Under the pieces are notes generated by a model. The model did not search any database and was not told the origin of the DNA. It worked only from the letters and a program-made list of their open reading frames with translations. Positions 32,824 to 44,160 of a DNA stretch of 64,000 bases are shown one piece after another. Origin of the DNA: Nannochloris sp. 'desiccata' (lineage: Eukaryota > Chlorophyta > Trebouxiophyceae > Chlorellales > Chlorellaceae); the NCBI GenBank assembly GCA_019044685.2, contig JAGTXX020000009.1:1054001-1118000 (forward strand), written 5' to 3'. Within the stretch, counting starts at the first letter, position 1. Each line of letters begins with the position of its first letter. The translations under genes were made by a program, and so were the position numbers.

Positions 32824-34013
32824 ATGACGCCGCCTATATTGTTCACAGAGGCTGCAGAAATGCGAGCATTTAGTAGAGAACAAAGACGAATGGGCAGATC
32901 AATTGGCTTTGTACCAACAATGGTAGGACAATCGGCCTATGCAGACTGATGCGGACATGTATGATCTATTCATCGAAGCTAATAAGGATGTTTTTTAATC
33001 GATCTTTTGCAGGGTTATTTACATGAAGGCCACATCTCTCTTGTCCTTGCCGCCAAGTAAGTATTCCTAAATACCATTTCCCTCGATCAATGATCGACTG
33101 ATCTAATACCTTCCTGAGCTATACCATTATGCAGAGAAAAATGCGATCTTGTCATTGCCTCAATCTACGTCAACCCAACTCAATTTTCAAAAGATGAAGA
33201 TTTTGGAGTCTATCCGCGTAGCCAGGTACGCGTTAAGCGCTTCTTTGTCGCCTCGAAATAATTTTTTAAAAATCTAAATATCTCAATCCCACTCCCAAAT
33301 TGCAGGACGCTGACCTAGAAAAACTAAAATCAGCAGGATGTGCCGCCATCTTCATGCCCCGCACATTATACCACCAACCACCTTCAGCTGGCGCAGCTGA
33401 TGGCCGCATGGTCGCAGGAGCACATGAAGACATAGATTATAATGCTCATTGTACCTGGGTGAACGTTGAATATCTCTCTCAAGGCCTTTGTGCTGGTTCA
33501 AGGCCTCATTTTTTCCGGGGGGTCTGTACCGTCGTTGCTAAATTATTTAATATTGTAGAGCCTGACGTGGCTTGTTTCGGGAAGAAAGATTATCAGCAAT
33601 GGAGAGTTCTCGAACGTATGACACGCGACCTTGATTTCTCTATTGAAATCGTGGGAATGCCTATTCAAAGGGAAAGTGATGGCCTCGCAATGAGTAGTAG
33701 AAACGCCTTGTTGACACCCGAGGACCGTGCAGCCGCTCCTTGCATACATAAAGCTTTGAATGCAGCGAAAGAAGATGTAGTAGCTGGGCATGTGACAGAG
33801 GTTAACACTCTGCGTGCTCACATCGCTTCTGCTATTGAATTAGGGGGTGGTAAAATTGATTATGTTCAAATAGTAAATGCTTTAACTCTAAAACCGATGG
33901 TCGGAGAAATAGTCGTAGGAGGTGAAGAAAATAAAAATAAGCAGGAGCCAATGTTGATAGCTGTCGCTGCGCATTTTGGCAAAGTGCGATTAATTGATAA
34001 TGTTGATTTCTAA
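32824..34013 (+). CDS. pantothenate synthetase (pantoate--beta-alanine ligase)
   Basis: Last step of vitamin B5 synthesis: ATP-dependent joining of pantoate and beta-alanine. Exons 32824-32922, 33013-33056, 33135-33225 and 33306-34013 give 313 residues. Motifs in order: GFVPTM, GYLHEGHISLV (HIGH-like ATP site), SIYVNPTQF, FRGVCTVVAKLFNIV, FGKKDYQQW, and PIQRESDGLAMSSRN (KMSKS-equivalent region). There is no presequence, so it is probably cytosolic as in plants. An insertion of about 15 residues (QPPSAGAADGRMVAGAHED) interrupts the region after the PRTLY strand. Lies 181 bases after the lipase gene on the same strand. Confidence 0.93.
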
Positions 34014-34089
34014 TAATAGAGTTTATTTCATTATTCATATTGAGTACATGTCGCTAAGCTGCTTGAAGAAAAAACCGACGCCTCAACTT

Positions 34090-35318
34090 TTAGATTGACT
34101 TATTTTTTTTCTTCGCGTTCAATCTCTCTACCACTTCCACAGGCAGTGCCAACGTAGGATCGACTTGTTTCAAACCTGGATGCCCCATTAACGCCAGTCC
34201 AGCGACTCCAAAATACGTATGATAAACATCAACTTCATCCTCTGGTCTGTCGGAAATACCTCCACCGTCCTCATCCTGACAGTCCAAAATAAACGCAGTT
34301 AACTTTTCAGAATCAATCCAATGCAATCTTTCAAGTATAGACAATGCAGAAAGGCACCACCATGAGTAGCAGACGTCTTGTAACTTTTCGGGACGGCCAT
34401 TTAGACCTCCGCTCGCCGTTTGTCTTTCACAGAGCCACCAAGAAAGCAGATCTGGTTCTACCAGGTCAAGTCTATTAGCTAAAGCGAGTGCAGCAACACA
34501 GGTGAAAACTTGTCCTGCGTGAGATTCGTTGCCAGGGGTGGCACCAAAGCCCCCGTCAAAGTTCCGGCAACTGCTTATGTAATTTGCCGCTTTTGTAACA
34601 TCGATAGCCTCCATTCTATCTAGCAGCCAAAGCGCATTTAGAGCACAGTATGTGAATCGGGTGTCGATTTCACCCCAAGAGTCGCCAGTAAAAGAACCAT
34701 CAGACTGCTGCAGACCTGCTATGTCTGCAAAACCAAGTAACAATTGTCGGAGAAAGTACAAAGATCCCGTCAACAAACTATTTTTTCTAATTTAAATTCT
34801 GATCTTTAGAGTATGTAGTCAATCGAACTATGCTTTCAATGCCCACTAGTTGTAATGGGCTTCTAAACTCACACTCTGCTATCTTATCTGCGTTCACTCT
34901 ATCTAGCTGATCATACAAGGCTAAGATCTGAAGAGCGCTCAATGTATACAGCATGTGAGGATCATGCCTCTCACTTCCTCCAAAGCCACCATTTTCATGT
35001 TGGCAACTAAAAACCCAAGTGATGACTTCCTCACGGTCCATATCATCTAATTTACCCATTAAATAAAGAGCAGAGAGTCCCCAATAGACACCGCTCATTC
35101 TGAAATGTTCAGTGGCATAGTATGCAAAAGTACTCTTGCTCTGTTTCAGGGAGGTAGGCTTGGTGAGTGGAAATCCCCGGTAATAAAGATAGAAATGTTG
35201 ATCTGGTCGCTCTAAGTATTCATGTTGCCATAAACAACTGATCACTTACCTGGCTGATGTGAACTATATAAGCGGCATGCTTCTCTAAAAGCAGCGCCTG
35301 TCGCAGCTCATGAACCAT
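34090..35318 (-). CDS. Rab geranylgeranyltransferase beta subunit
   Basis: Catalytic subunit that geranylgeranylates Rab GTPases with Rab escort protein. Exons 35318-35250, 35140-34873 and 34724-34090 give 323 residues, the normal family length. It starts [20 protein letters not shown], then [19 protein letters not shown], and carries the prenyltransferase repeats with GGFGG and GGFGATPG. The zinc site is complete: Asp and Cys in [14 protein letters not shown] and His in [13 protein letters not shown]. Two joins were needed (phase 0 after ISQ; a split Tyr codon at EYIAGLQQ). The convergent pantothenate synthetase gene ends 76 bases away. Confidence 0.92.
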
Positions 35319-35443
35319 CTTTTATTGTGTATTGTCTTACATATAAAATTAAATAGAAACAACCACGTATTAATGCCCAGAAACTATTAAAGTAAAAATT
35401 ATCTCAGCGCACTCCTTGTCGTCGGTGCTCGCAGCTTCATTTC

Positions 35444-36738
35444 TCAGCTTGCTGCTTTATGCAGCGCAGGCTGCAAGAACGCCATAGAAATCAAAATAGC
35501 TTCTTCTGTGCGTATAGTCCTACTTCCTTGGTCATGGCATGTATTCAAATACCTCTTGAAGAAAGGAGATGGCTCTGAGTGTCGCTCTTTCCAAGGATCA
35601 TTTTGAAGACAATATTCAAGGCCTTGTGGACCTCCAAATACAATCAAACCATGTTTGAAAGGTGTCAATTCAAGACTGCAAGAAGTTGTTTGTTCACCAC
35701 GTTCAGATGTGCCTACAGTTAGATCATAACCACATTTGAAAGGACACTCCTCAAATAGCGCCTTCAAATTGGGCGCAATTCTTGTTAAATATCCCCAGTA
35801 CTGCCCTTTCTTCTCTCTGGGATCAGATGGTGATACAAGCGTTCCTTTATATACCTCCCACCCATCCATCCACAGTACATCTGCCTCGTCACCTAGACAT
35901 AAGGTAACTCTAGCTCCTTTCTTTAACTGTCTAGTCACATAGGCATCCTTTTCAAGACCGACATCGATAAAAGAACCACCTCCAGCAGCGCCGTTTTCAC
36001 GGACAACCCCTTCACGGTATGCACTCCATTCTGTTGCGCGCATGTGGTGGGGCGCGTCGAGAGGAGGGAGCATTCCAGCATAACGCAAGTCTGGATGCAT
36101 TGGAATTAACGCCCTGGATTTTTTTTTAATTATAAAAGAGAGTAAATTACTTCTCTATTCAGGGTTGTTGAATTTAATATTATAAAGAGCTAGGTAGGTC
36201 TTTAGTATCTATCTATAATTAAAGAATTAATGAGATGTAGTAGACTTACTTTCTAAGATATTGAGGGGTTTCCATAAATTGCAGTACACGAGCTAATAGA
36301 GCAGCGGCAGCACTGACTGTGTCTGGACCACCTGAAGGTCCATCATCAAGCACAATGACTTCATCAACGTTGAATATAGCGCACGCACGTGCAATTTGGC
36401 CTGCGAGAAGCGTGCCGAGCTCTAAATTTTGAGCGTTTTCAATGCAGGAAGCACCTACCGCTACCGACACCGTTGAGCGACGACCAACGGACGTAGACCT
36501 GGAATTAAAGAAGTCTGCGATATTAAAGGGTGTTCCAGAGTTCTAGAGAGTGTAAGAAGAGCAGTAAACTAGTATCTTATTCGCAATTGCATAAGGATGC
36601 AGGAAGCAAAGAGCCTGAAGTAATCATCACCGGGCGCCTGTAAATTTGCATTGATCTTCAAGAGAGAACTCACTTTTGGCCATCATCAGCAGAGTTTAAA
36701 GAAGTTCCATCAGCTTGCTTTCTCTTTTTCTCCCCCAT
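35444..36738 (-). CDS. SPOUT-fold RNA methyltransferase (SPOUT1/C9orf114-like)
   Basis: Exons 36738-36674, 36498-36250 and 36113-35444 give 327 residues beginning MGEKKRKQAD. The family reads STVSVAVGASCIENAQNLEL, TLLAGQIARACAIFNVDEVIV, then ALIPMHPDLRYAGMLPPLDAPHH (exact family signature), an OB-like insertion (FIDVGLEKDAYVTR) and the trefoil-knot end (FKHGLIVFGGPQGLEYCL, RTEEAILISMAFLQP). Human SPOUT1 (CENP-32) acts at spindle poles and is a predicted SAM-dependent methyltransferase; RNA substrate is uncertain. The N-terminal Lys/Arg cluster suggests nuclear location. It sits 125 bases from the Rab transferase start, same strand. Confidence 0.88.
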
Positions 36739-37158
36739 GCTATCAATGTTTAAGACTTTAGAAACGGGCAAGATGCTTGGATGAATTGTTTTATTGGTAT
36801 TGCTGCAGATCACAAAAGTAAGTTTATTTTGACAGAAAGTCCTCTTAAATATAGTATAAATTTAAATTAACCCTCGGGATCCATTCTATGAGCTTTTTAT
36901 AAGCCTTCTTTTATGCAGGGGCGGCGGCAGCCTGAGGCAGCGATGGTTATAAATTCTGAGCATGTTTGCTCTGCTTCGTACAATCAATGTGTTAAAGAAC
37001 TCAACTGGGTCAACATAGTACAACAAAAGGACCAAATAATTAAACAGATATCCTAAACTTATGAGCTTTTCAACACTGCCTACCTCCTCATTCAGAAATT
37101 ACCAGAGGGGAAGAAAGTAAAACTCCAGTTTACTAAGGTTTAATTGTCTACTAACTAA
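36739..37158. other. intergenic, nothing recognised
   Basis: 420 bases between the start of the SPOUT1-like gene and the stop of the first carboxypeptidase gene, both minus. It holds the SPOUT1-like promoter and the carboxypeptidase 3' region. No frame or repeat worth naming. Confidence 0.5.
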
Positions 37159-38744
37159 CTACATCGATCGTTGTCTGACGCTATACATTGACCGATGTGT
37201 CATTTGTCTATGCATGATCCACAATCCCCACATTATCCCAATCCCACTTCCGATTAGTACTAAATTATGTTGCCGTTGAGTTTCTAGTGATAAAATCACA
37301 TCAATAGAACTAGGCTTCTTTTGTCGCAGCACAAAGTCGCGAATTACACCTGTTCCATCTACAGGAACGGTGATATTCGATCTTGCAGTAGGATACCCTT
37401 CTCTCCGGACTACTACAGTGTATTTTCCAGGTGCTAATGGGCGGTAAAAATCTCCAAAGACAGAATTTGATCTCACTACAAAATCAATTCCTTCTATTGT
37501 AACGTTGGCTTCGACTGGATGCATTTCCTTGCCTTTGTCTTTACGGACGGTGTTCGATTCAACCACAACCTTGCCACGTACCCTGCAGAATATGATTAAA
37601 GAGAACAATAGATGTTAGAAATAATCTTTTTATAATTGACCCGCTCATGTATCTCGCTAACTCTGCAGGGAGGAACAAAACTTAATTTTGAAAAAATACG
37701 GTATTGCTAATGAACTTACCCTCCAAGCGCTGCTATTTTAATATACTCCAACATCGCAGGCAAATTATCCTTAAACAACTGAGGTAGCACGCTTTCTGGT
37801 GGCCATTTCAATCCACTCACTTCCAATGTCACCTCCATACACCCGGCTCGTAAATAATTCCAATCTTGCATAGAGCCCTGTATAGGATACCAAGCTGCTC
37901 CATTAGTGATACCACCACCATTGGGAAATTCTTCACTATCTGCTACGGACATGTTCGCATGTGATTTCGCATAGGTACTCGCTAAATATTTAAAAGTCTC
38001 ATCATCCGGACACGCTTCGTATCTTGTCTCTTTATCTGCGGTGCCGTCAAAGGGGTAATTTGCAACTAACGCGCCTTCATGAAAGGCTAAACTTGCGACG
38101 AAGTGTTGTGTTAATGACCATTTCATCATAACTGCAGTTTCCGCTTCTTCTTCTCCTGTTGGCTCCATGCTAGGATCAATAAATCGATCGGGGAAATTTC
38201 GGTTGAGGTCTTTCCCGTTGATATTTTCTCTTTTTCTTGCTGTGAAGCCATCTGGGTTCATTGAAGGGACTAACCAAAGGTGAACATCGTTAACTATGCG
38301 TTTGGCATCTGCGTCACTTTCGTAGTTCTTACAGAGCCATTCTGCAAGGGCCATGGTAAGAGCCCTACCAGTGGGTTCGTCACCATGTAAATTGCCGACT
38401 AGTTTCACGTGAGGTTCAGGTTCTCCACGTCCTGGCTTATCCGAAATTTCTAAAGCCCATATATTGAAGCCTTTTGTACTTTTCCCAATGCTTTTAAGGC
38501 GAGAGATGGAACTGCAACGAGTCACAAATTCTTTGAGGTGATCTTGCATTGGCATGTTCTCAAAGTAATGTTTGAGAACATTTTGCACAGAATCATTCTT
38601 TTGAAGGATTTTTCTATTCGTATCAAACTCTCGGTGGGTTAACTTTTTGCTTGCATATGCATCTTTGCCGACTGCAAATTGAACAGAGATCTGAATTAAA
38701 GCTAGTATTAGCAGCCCGAGGGCACTGTTTCTCCGCAATATCAT
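37159..38744 (-). CDS. M14B metallocarboxypeptidase, membrane-anchored (CPD/SOL1-like)
   Basis: Removes C-terminal basic residues from processed peptides (family role). Exons: (38744)-37720 and 37582-37159; the intron splits a Gly codon in ALGGVRG. I chose the ATG at 38744 because it begins a classical signal peptide (MILRRNSALGLLILALIQIS). An in-frame ATG at 38891 would add 49 residues, so the start is not certain. Length is 482 aa. The Zn site is HGDE, with the third ligand in LAFHEGALVANYPFD; SMNPDGF, DLNRNFPD and EVTLEVS complete the N/E-subfamily catalytic set. A transthyretin-like beta domain (FGDFYRPLAPGKYTVVV) follows, then a hydrophobic segment (NLVLIGSGIGIMWGLWIMHR) like a C-terminal membrane anchor, as in SOL1/CPD. 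Confidence 0.88.
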
Positions 38745-39149
38745 CACAAATATAACATAGCAATGAAGTCGGAGGAAGCAATGCCTTGAAACAAATGTAG
38801 TGCGCTCGAATCGGCCCGGGGGTGGAAACGCGGAAAAGCTATCAATCTTCCGAATGGCCCTTTGTGGTGGAGCTGGGTGGCTCGAATTCATTTTTTTTTC
38901 TCGGCGCCCTTTGTCTTGCAGATCTAAATCATTAAATAGAATTATAACTATAAATAGTACAACATAAATCCGCCAGTCAGCTTCCGCAAGAAAATGTTTC
39001 CCTCACAAGAGGTATTTAAAGTCTTGTCGACCCACCACCGTCTGGGCCGCTGTTGTGGCAGTTGCGCTCGAGACATTATTAAGCCCTCGTATTCAAAATA
39101 AAGTAGCAATATTAATAATCAAAATTACTTATTCACGCTTAATACAAGC

Positions 39150-40373
39150 TTATTTCTTCAAAACAAAGTTACGGATCACGCCTTTCCCATTACTAGGCAC
39201 CACAACAGCGACCGAGGCAGACTTATACCCCGCCTTTTTCACAGTAATAGTATATTTTCCAGGCGCTAATGGCCGATAATAATCCCCAAACTTAGCTCCT
39301 GAATTTGACACTCTGGCATTCCCTTTCACTATAATATCTGCTTTCAATGGAACTAATTTGGTCCCTACCTTGGTCAATACTCTCCCCCTCACACCCCCAA
39401 ATGCAGATTTTTTAATGAATTCCAACATCGACTTTAAATTATCTCCAAACAAGCTGGATAATTGACTATCAGGTGGTGTTTTCGGTCCTACTTCTGCTGT
39501 AAGCTCCATTGTGCCTGTTCGTACATAATTCCAATCTTGCATGCTCCCGTAAATGACATACCACTCGGCACCATTCGTAATACCCCCAGGAAATCCACCA
39601 GTGAGAATCATAGGCTGATATCTCGCATAGGTTCTAGACAGATCGATAAAAGTCTTATCATCAGGGCATGCGTTGTATTCGGATCGACCATTTTCAGTGC
39701 CGTCCCAAGGGTAATTAATGACGTAGATACCACCATGGAAGGCTAAACTAGAGACAAATTGAACCTTTTGTGTCCAATTCATCATAGCAGTGGTTTCAGG
39801 CTGTTCTTTACCCGTAGGAGCGCATGTAGGGTCGCTGAAATGGTCAGGGAAGTCACGGTTAAGATCAACTCCATTGGCATTGAATCTACTGTCAGCGGCA
39901 TAGCCATCTGGGTTTAAAGAAGGCATAAGGTATAAATGAGATCCACGTACAATCTTTTTAGCAGTGCTGTCGGTTTCGTAGTTTGCACAAAGCCATTCTG
40001 CAAGGCCGACAGTAAGGGTACGGCCTAGGGTTTCGTCTCCATGAATGTTACCGACTAATTTGATGTTGGGCTTTGCCTCGGCTACTCCAGGTTTATTTGA
40101 GATTTCTAAAACGTATAAAGGGAAACCTTTTACACTCTTGCCAATAGTAATAAGACGGGAGATGGCGCTGCAGCGGGTGGTGAAGTCTTTGAGGAAAGTT
40201 TCAAGCTCCTGGTTTGTCATGGGGTCGCTGACGGCAGCTTGGATGAGATCTTCTCCTTTTCTGGAGGTTGAGCGTAAATCGATTCGCTTCCACGGATACG
40301 CAAATGATACTATAAAACATTGAGAGAAGATTAGAAACAGTGCAAAGACTGCGCTTTTATTAAGTGTCTTCAT
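39150..40373 (-). CDS. M14B metallocarboxypeptidase, secreted paralogue without intron
   Basis: Single exon, 407 residues from the ATG at 40373 (the frame opens at a TTG further up). Signal peptide MKTLNKSAVFALFLIFSQC. Zn site HGDE with LAFHGGIYVINYPWD; SLNPDGY, DLNRDFPD and MELTAEVG are all present. A transthyretin-like domain ends NGKGVIRNFVLKK with no membrane anchor, so this copy is probably soluble and secreted or vacuolar. It is clearly a tandem paralogue of the gene just downstream, sharing SMQDWNYLRAG/YVRTG and the FGDYYRPLAPGKYT block. The codons flanking the paralogue's intron (FGGVRG) are contiguous here, so the intron was lost here or gained there. Confidence 0.9.
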   Translation of the reverse strand: MKTLNKSAVFALFLIFSQCFIVSFAYPWKRIDLRSTSRKGEDLIQAAVSDPMTNQELETFLKDFTTRCSAISRLITIGKSVKGFPLYVLEISNKPGVAEAKPNIKLVGNIHGDETLGRTLTVGLAEWLCANYETDSTAKKIVRGSHLYLMPSLNPDGYAADSRFNANGVDLNRDFPDHFSDPTCAPTGKEQPETTAMMNWTQKVQFVSSLAFHGGIYVINYPWDGTENGRSEYNACPDDKTFIDLSRTYARYQPMILTGGFPGGITNGAEWYVIYGSMQDWNYVRTGTMELTAEVGPKTPPDSQLSSLFGDNLKSMLEFIKKSAFGGVRGRVLTKVGTKLVPLKADIIVKGNARVSNSGAKFGDYYRPLAPGKYTITVKKAGYKSASVAVVVPSNGKGVIRNFVLKK

Positions 40374-40661
40374 TTTTGTGTCGTCGATCAAATCATGTAA
40401 ATTTTAAGTTGTAGGCTATTTTGAGGTGTCGCGCGAAGCAATTTCGAAATTATATAGGCTTCGGTAATAAATATAATGTCTGGTTCTTGTTGAAGCTTGC
40501 AAGAATAGATAGAACGCGTCGGCTAATGAAGCCGTCGAAAAATTCGACGTCAAGAAAATGTAGAATTTCACCCCATTTTTTCTGTTTGCCAGAGATAATA
40601 ATGAAACTTAAAATAACGTTTAACAATTTTAACATATGGCGTTCCTCTATAGGAATGCCTA

Positions 40662-41841
40662 ATGGGGCCCTACGGTCCAGAAGCTCAAGCTGGATTGGGA
40701 ATTGCCAATGAACATTTCCCAAATAAAGCAACAGCAGTGCTCACGGGGCATGAAGGCCCGGTGCTTGTAGTAAGGTTTAATCGTCAAGGAACATATTGCT
40801 TGTCAGGAGGCAAGGTAAGTCTTACTTGAAGAGGCTGTGGTGAATACAATAGAAAACTTTTTTTATTTTTTCACTTGTCGATTGGCCCGCCCTAAAACTT
40901 TTTCTGTTCTTCCTCAGGACCGCACCGTCCAGTTATGGAATCCTCACAGAGGAGTTCGAATAAAATCTTATGCTGGTCATGGATACGAAGTCAGGGACGT
41001 TGCTGTCTCTGAGGATAATAGCAGGTAGGTTAAAGCTAATCATTTATGTTGTTGCTGCTTTTTTCCTCTAAAGAACAACTTCTCTGCCTCTTCCACTTTT
41101 ATTATTCATGTTTTCCACCAAGAGCTATGAAGTAATATTATTTCAATCATATTTATTTACAGGTTTGCTTCCTGTGGAGGCGATAGACAAGTCTTTCTTT
41201 GGGATGTCTCCACCGGAAACGTCATTAGAAAATACCGAGGCCACGATGGGGCAGTGAATTCTATAAATTACAGCCCAAATTTTGACATCCTTGTCTCTGG
41301 AGGGTATGACCAAGCTGTCAAAGTATGGGACTGTCGCTCTAGATCAATAGATCCTATCCAAATTCTGAAACCTTTTGGCGATTCTGTAACGTCGGTGATT
41401 GTCACTGAGAGATCTGATATAGTAGCAGGTAGCGTTGATGGTACGATTCGTAGGTTTGATGTACGAATGGGGAAAATGGTAACAGATGTACTACATCATC
41501 CTATAACGAGTGTAGCTGCAACAAAGGATGGAGAATGTATTTTAGCTGCATGCACAGATTCATGCATTAGGTTGATTGATCGAGGGGATGGTGATCTACT
41601 AGGAGAATATAAAGGACATAAACATACCTCAGCGAAATTAGATGCTGCGTTTACACCTACAGATGGGTATATTGTAGGTTGTTCTGAGGATGGGCGTGTG
41701 CTCTACTGGGAAATAGTGGAAGGCGGGGTGGTCGAGGAGTTTACAGCACATGAAGAGGTCGTGTGTTCGTTAGCTATGCATCCAAACGGAGAATGCTTGC
41801 TGACAGCGTCGGTCGATGGCACTTTAAAAGTGTGGACTTAA
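40662..41841 (+). CDS. WDR83: WDR83/MORG1-like WD40 protein
   Basis: Seven-bladed WD40 propeller scaffold; in animals it joins MAPK modules and spliceosomal C complexes. Exons 40662-40814, 40918-41024 and 41163-41841 give 312 residues (family about 315). Diagnostic strings are LTGHEGPVLVVRFNRQGTYC, TVQLWNPHRGV, YAGHGYEVRDVAVSEDNSR, QVFLWDVSTGNVIRKYRGHD, VKVWDCRSRSIDPIQIL, SVDGTIRRFDVRMGK and the final DGTLKVWT. The PIQ..K.F.DSVTSV blade is typical of WDR83. Divergent to the carboxypeptidase gene, 288 bases apart. Confidence 0.9.
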
Positions 41842-42177
41842 GAAATATTTTCTTTTGGATGAGTTGAATACCTTATTTTTGCACGTTGCGCCGACTGAAC
41901 ACAGCGCCCCAATAGCAGTTGAGGGCATTTAACAGTCTTAAAAGCTTGTTCTGGTGTACAATTACTGTGGAATTGTATATTATTGTAACTTTTGTGATGT
42001 TTCATTAAAGACTGCCTCGATCTTCGTTAATTTCGCGTCGAATCAACCGCAAAACTGTACAAAAAAAACGCCATTCGCGCCAGGAGCCTGGGCAGCGAGA
42101 GTGGCCTTGCTCGGGAGTCCTCTGGTGACGATATTTATTTTGATAAAGGAGAAACAGGCAGGCAAAGTCCTCAAGCC
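41842..42177. other. intergenic, nothing recognised
   Basis: 336 bases between the WDR83 stop and the apyrase start, both plus strand. Holds a 3' untranslated region and the apyrase promoter. One 75-codon frame without supporting features. Confidence 0.45.
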
Positions 42178-43709
42178 ATGAGATACTACAGGGAAAGCAG
42201 GATGGACACACTGGCAAGGTACGTGGGGTGCTTATAATCCATTCTCTTGGTCTGAGAATGTAGGCTAGAAAGCTACTAGCTCATCAGCAAGAAACCCATC
42301 TACCTATTGCTCGCCATTGTTCCTCATTTATTTTTAAATTACTTTTTCACAGATACCGCGGTGTTCTCACCATTGTTGCTATACCAGTCCTTCTATTTTT
42401 AGCTGTTCTACTGCTCTCTCCTGGGAAATCAGAATACGCTTCAAGTTTCAATAGATCACAACCTTTCTCGCGTGTAGAATACGAACGGACTGGAGCCACG
42501 GACAAAACCGAACGTTGGGCAGTGGTTATTGACGCTGGCAGCACCGGCAGTCGTGTCCACATTTTTAAATTTTTAACCGGTGCTGGTGGCAATTTAGAGC
42601 TTCAGTTCGATAAATTCGATCAATTAAAACCAGGATTAAGCTCGTTTGCTGATGATCCTGCAGGTGCAGCGAAATCTCTCAAGCCATTAATCGATCTCGC
42701 AGTTGCCACTGTCCCCTCTTCTCTTCAATCTTCTACCCCAATGATGGTTGGAGCAACTGCTGGGCTACGCTTACTCCCTGACGGCAAAGCTGACATTATC
42801 CTTGATGAAGTCCGCCATTATATGCGCAGTTTCCCATTCAAATTTCAAGATGATGACGTTAAAATTTTAAGTGGGGTAGATGAAGGCGCCTTTGCATGGT
42901 TAACGCTTAATTACTTACTAGGCCATTTAGGGAAACCACACACTGAAACTGTGGCTGCTATTGATCTCGGTGGAGGGAGTGTCCAAGAAGCGTTTGCTAT
43001 GAGCAGGGAAGAGGCGAAATCAGCTCCAAAAGCGGATTATGTGACCCATTTGCGTGGTGGCGGGCAAGAGTATAGTGTGTATGTCTATTCTTATTTAGGG
43101 TATGGTTTGATGGCAGGACGTGCTGCGGTACTTCAAGAAGATCCTAATGGACCTGAAGATGATACACATCCGTGTATTCATGGAGGACACACAGGCGAGT
43201 ACGAATACGGAGGTAAAAGCTTTGTAGCAGCAGGACATGATGATGGTGCTAGTCACGGAGAATGTGCGGTAACTGTTCAAAATGCATTAAAACCTCAAGA
43301 AAAGTGTGGAGCTCCTCAAATACAGTGTTCATTCAGTGGAGCATGGGCAGGACCGCGTATCCCAGCTGTTTTCTACGCGTCTTCCTACTTTTGGGATCGT
43401 GCAGCAGATGCTGGGCTCGTTAATGACGATAAGCACATCTCGGCGAAGGTACAGCCGGGCCATTTCGAGTCAGCAGCGTTAGAGGCATGCCCACTACACG
43501 TTGATTCCTTAGAAGACAGTTTCCCTCGCGTTCAAGAATCACACCGTCCTTTCTTCTGCTTGGACTTGACCTATGCATATACTCTTTTAACACATGGGTT
43601 CAAAATTCCAAAAAATAAAGAAATTACGTTGGTGAAAAAAGTCGAATATAAAGGAGAGACTGTCGAAGCTGCATGGCCTTTAGGTGCAGCAATTAATCTC
43701 CTCAACTAG
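42178..43709 (+). CDS. GDA1/CD39-family apyrase (nucleoside phosphatase)
   Basis: Hydrolyses nucleoside di- and triphosphates in the Golgi lumen or outside the cell. Exons 42178-42218 and 42353-43709 give 465 residues. Type II membrane protein: a short cytosolic head, one transmembrane helix (LTIVAIPVLLFLAVLLLSP, about 18-38), then the lumenal enzyme. The apyrase conserved regions are intact: VIDAGSTGSRVHIF (ACR1), GATAGLR (ACR2), GVDEGAFAWLTLNYL (ACR3), AAIDLGGGSVQEAF (ACR4) and AAWPLGAAI near the end (ACR5). The single anchor near the N-terminus and lack of a C-terminal helix fit plant Golgi/ecto-apyrases and yeast Gda1. Confidence 0.92.
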
Positions 43710-44160
43710 AAATTCACCTGGTAGCCTTTTTAGAGACCTTGAAACTGAGTAAATGGACTATTTAATTCCTTTTTTGCTTGTTCTTTCCTTCTATTTCATT
43801 TTTTCAACTTCTGACAGACGCAACGCTTTTCGGTAAAAGAAAATCAATCATTTTTTTTTAATTAGTATGGTCATTGGGCAATCGAACAAATTCGCAGTAC
43901 AGCTAGTGGACAAAAGAATGCAGAAAGACAAGGGGAAAGAGTAGAGCAACAAACAAGGAAGAGGTAGGCCTGGACTAAGAGTGTTAAGATAATCAAGAAC
44001 TTCCTAAATAATAAAATCACGTTTTCGTGGTCTTTCCTAATCGTTCCCCCTTTTTGTTTCATTGAGCAAATTGTGGGTAGCATATTTGTCAAGTATATAA
44101 GATTACGGGCTGTATATATATTGCAATAATAATTTTCTATCTATTTCTCTAAATACGTAC
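43710..44160. other. convergent intergenic region
   Basis: 451 bases between two stop codons, T-rich at first and then A-rich. It should contain both polyadenylation regions. No gene seen. Confidence 0.5.

Noticed and set aside
38745..38891. Start of the anchored carboxypeptidase at ATG 38891
   Set aside because: The added 49 residues precede a normal signal peptide that begins with its own ATG at 38744; kept as a less likely alternative.
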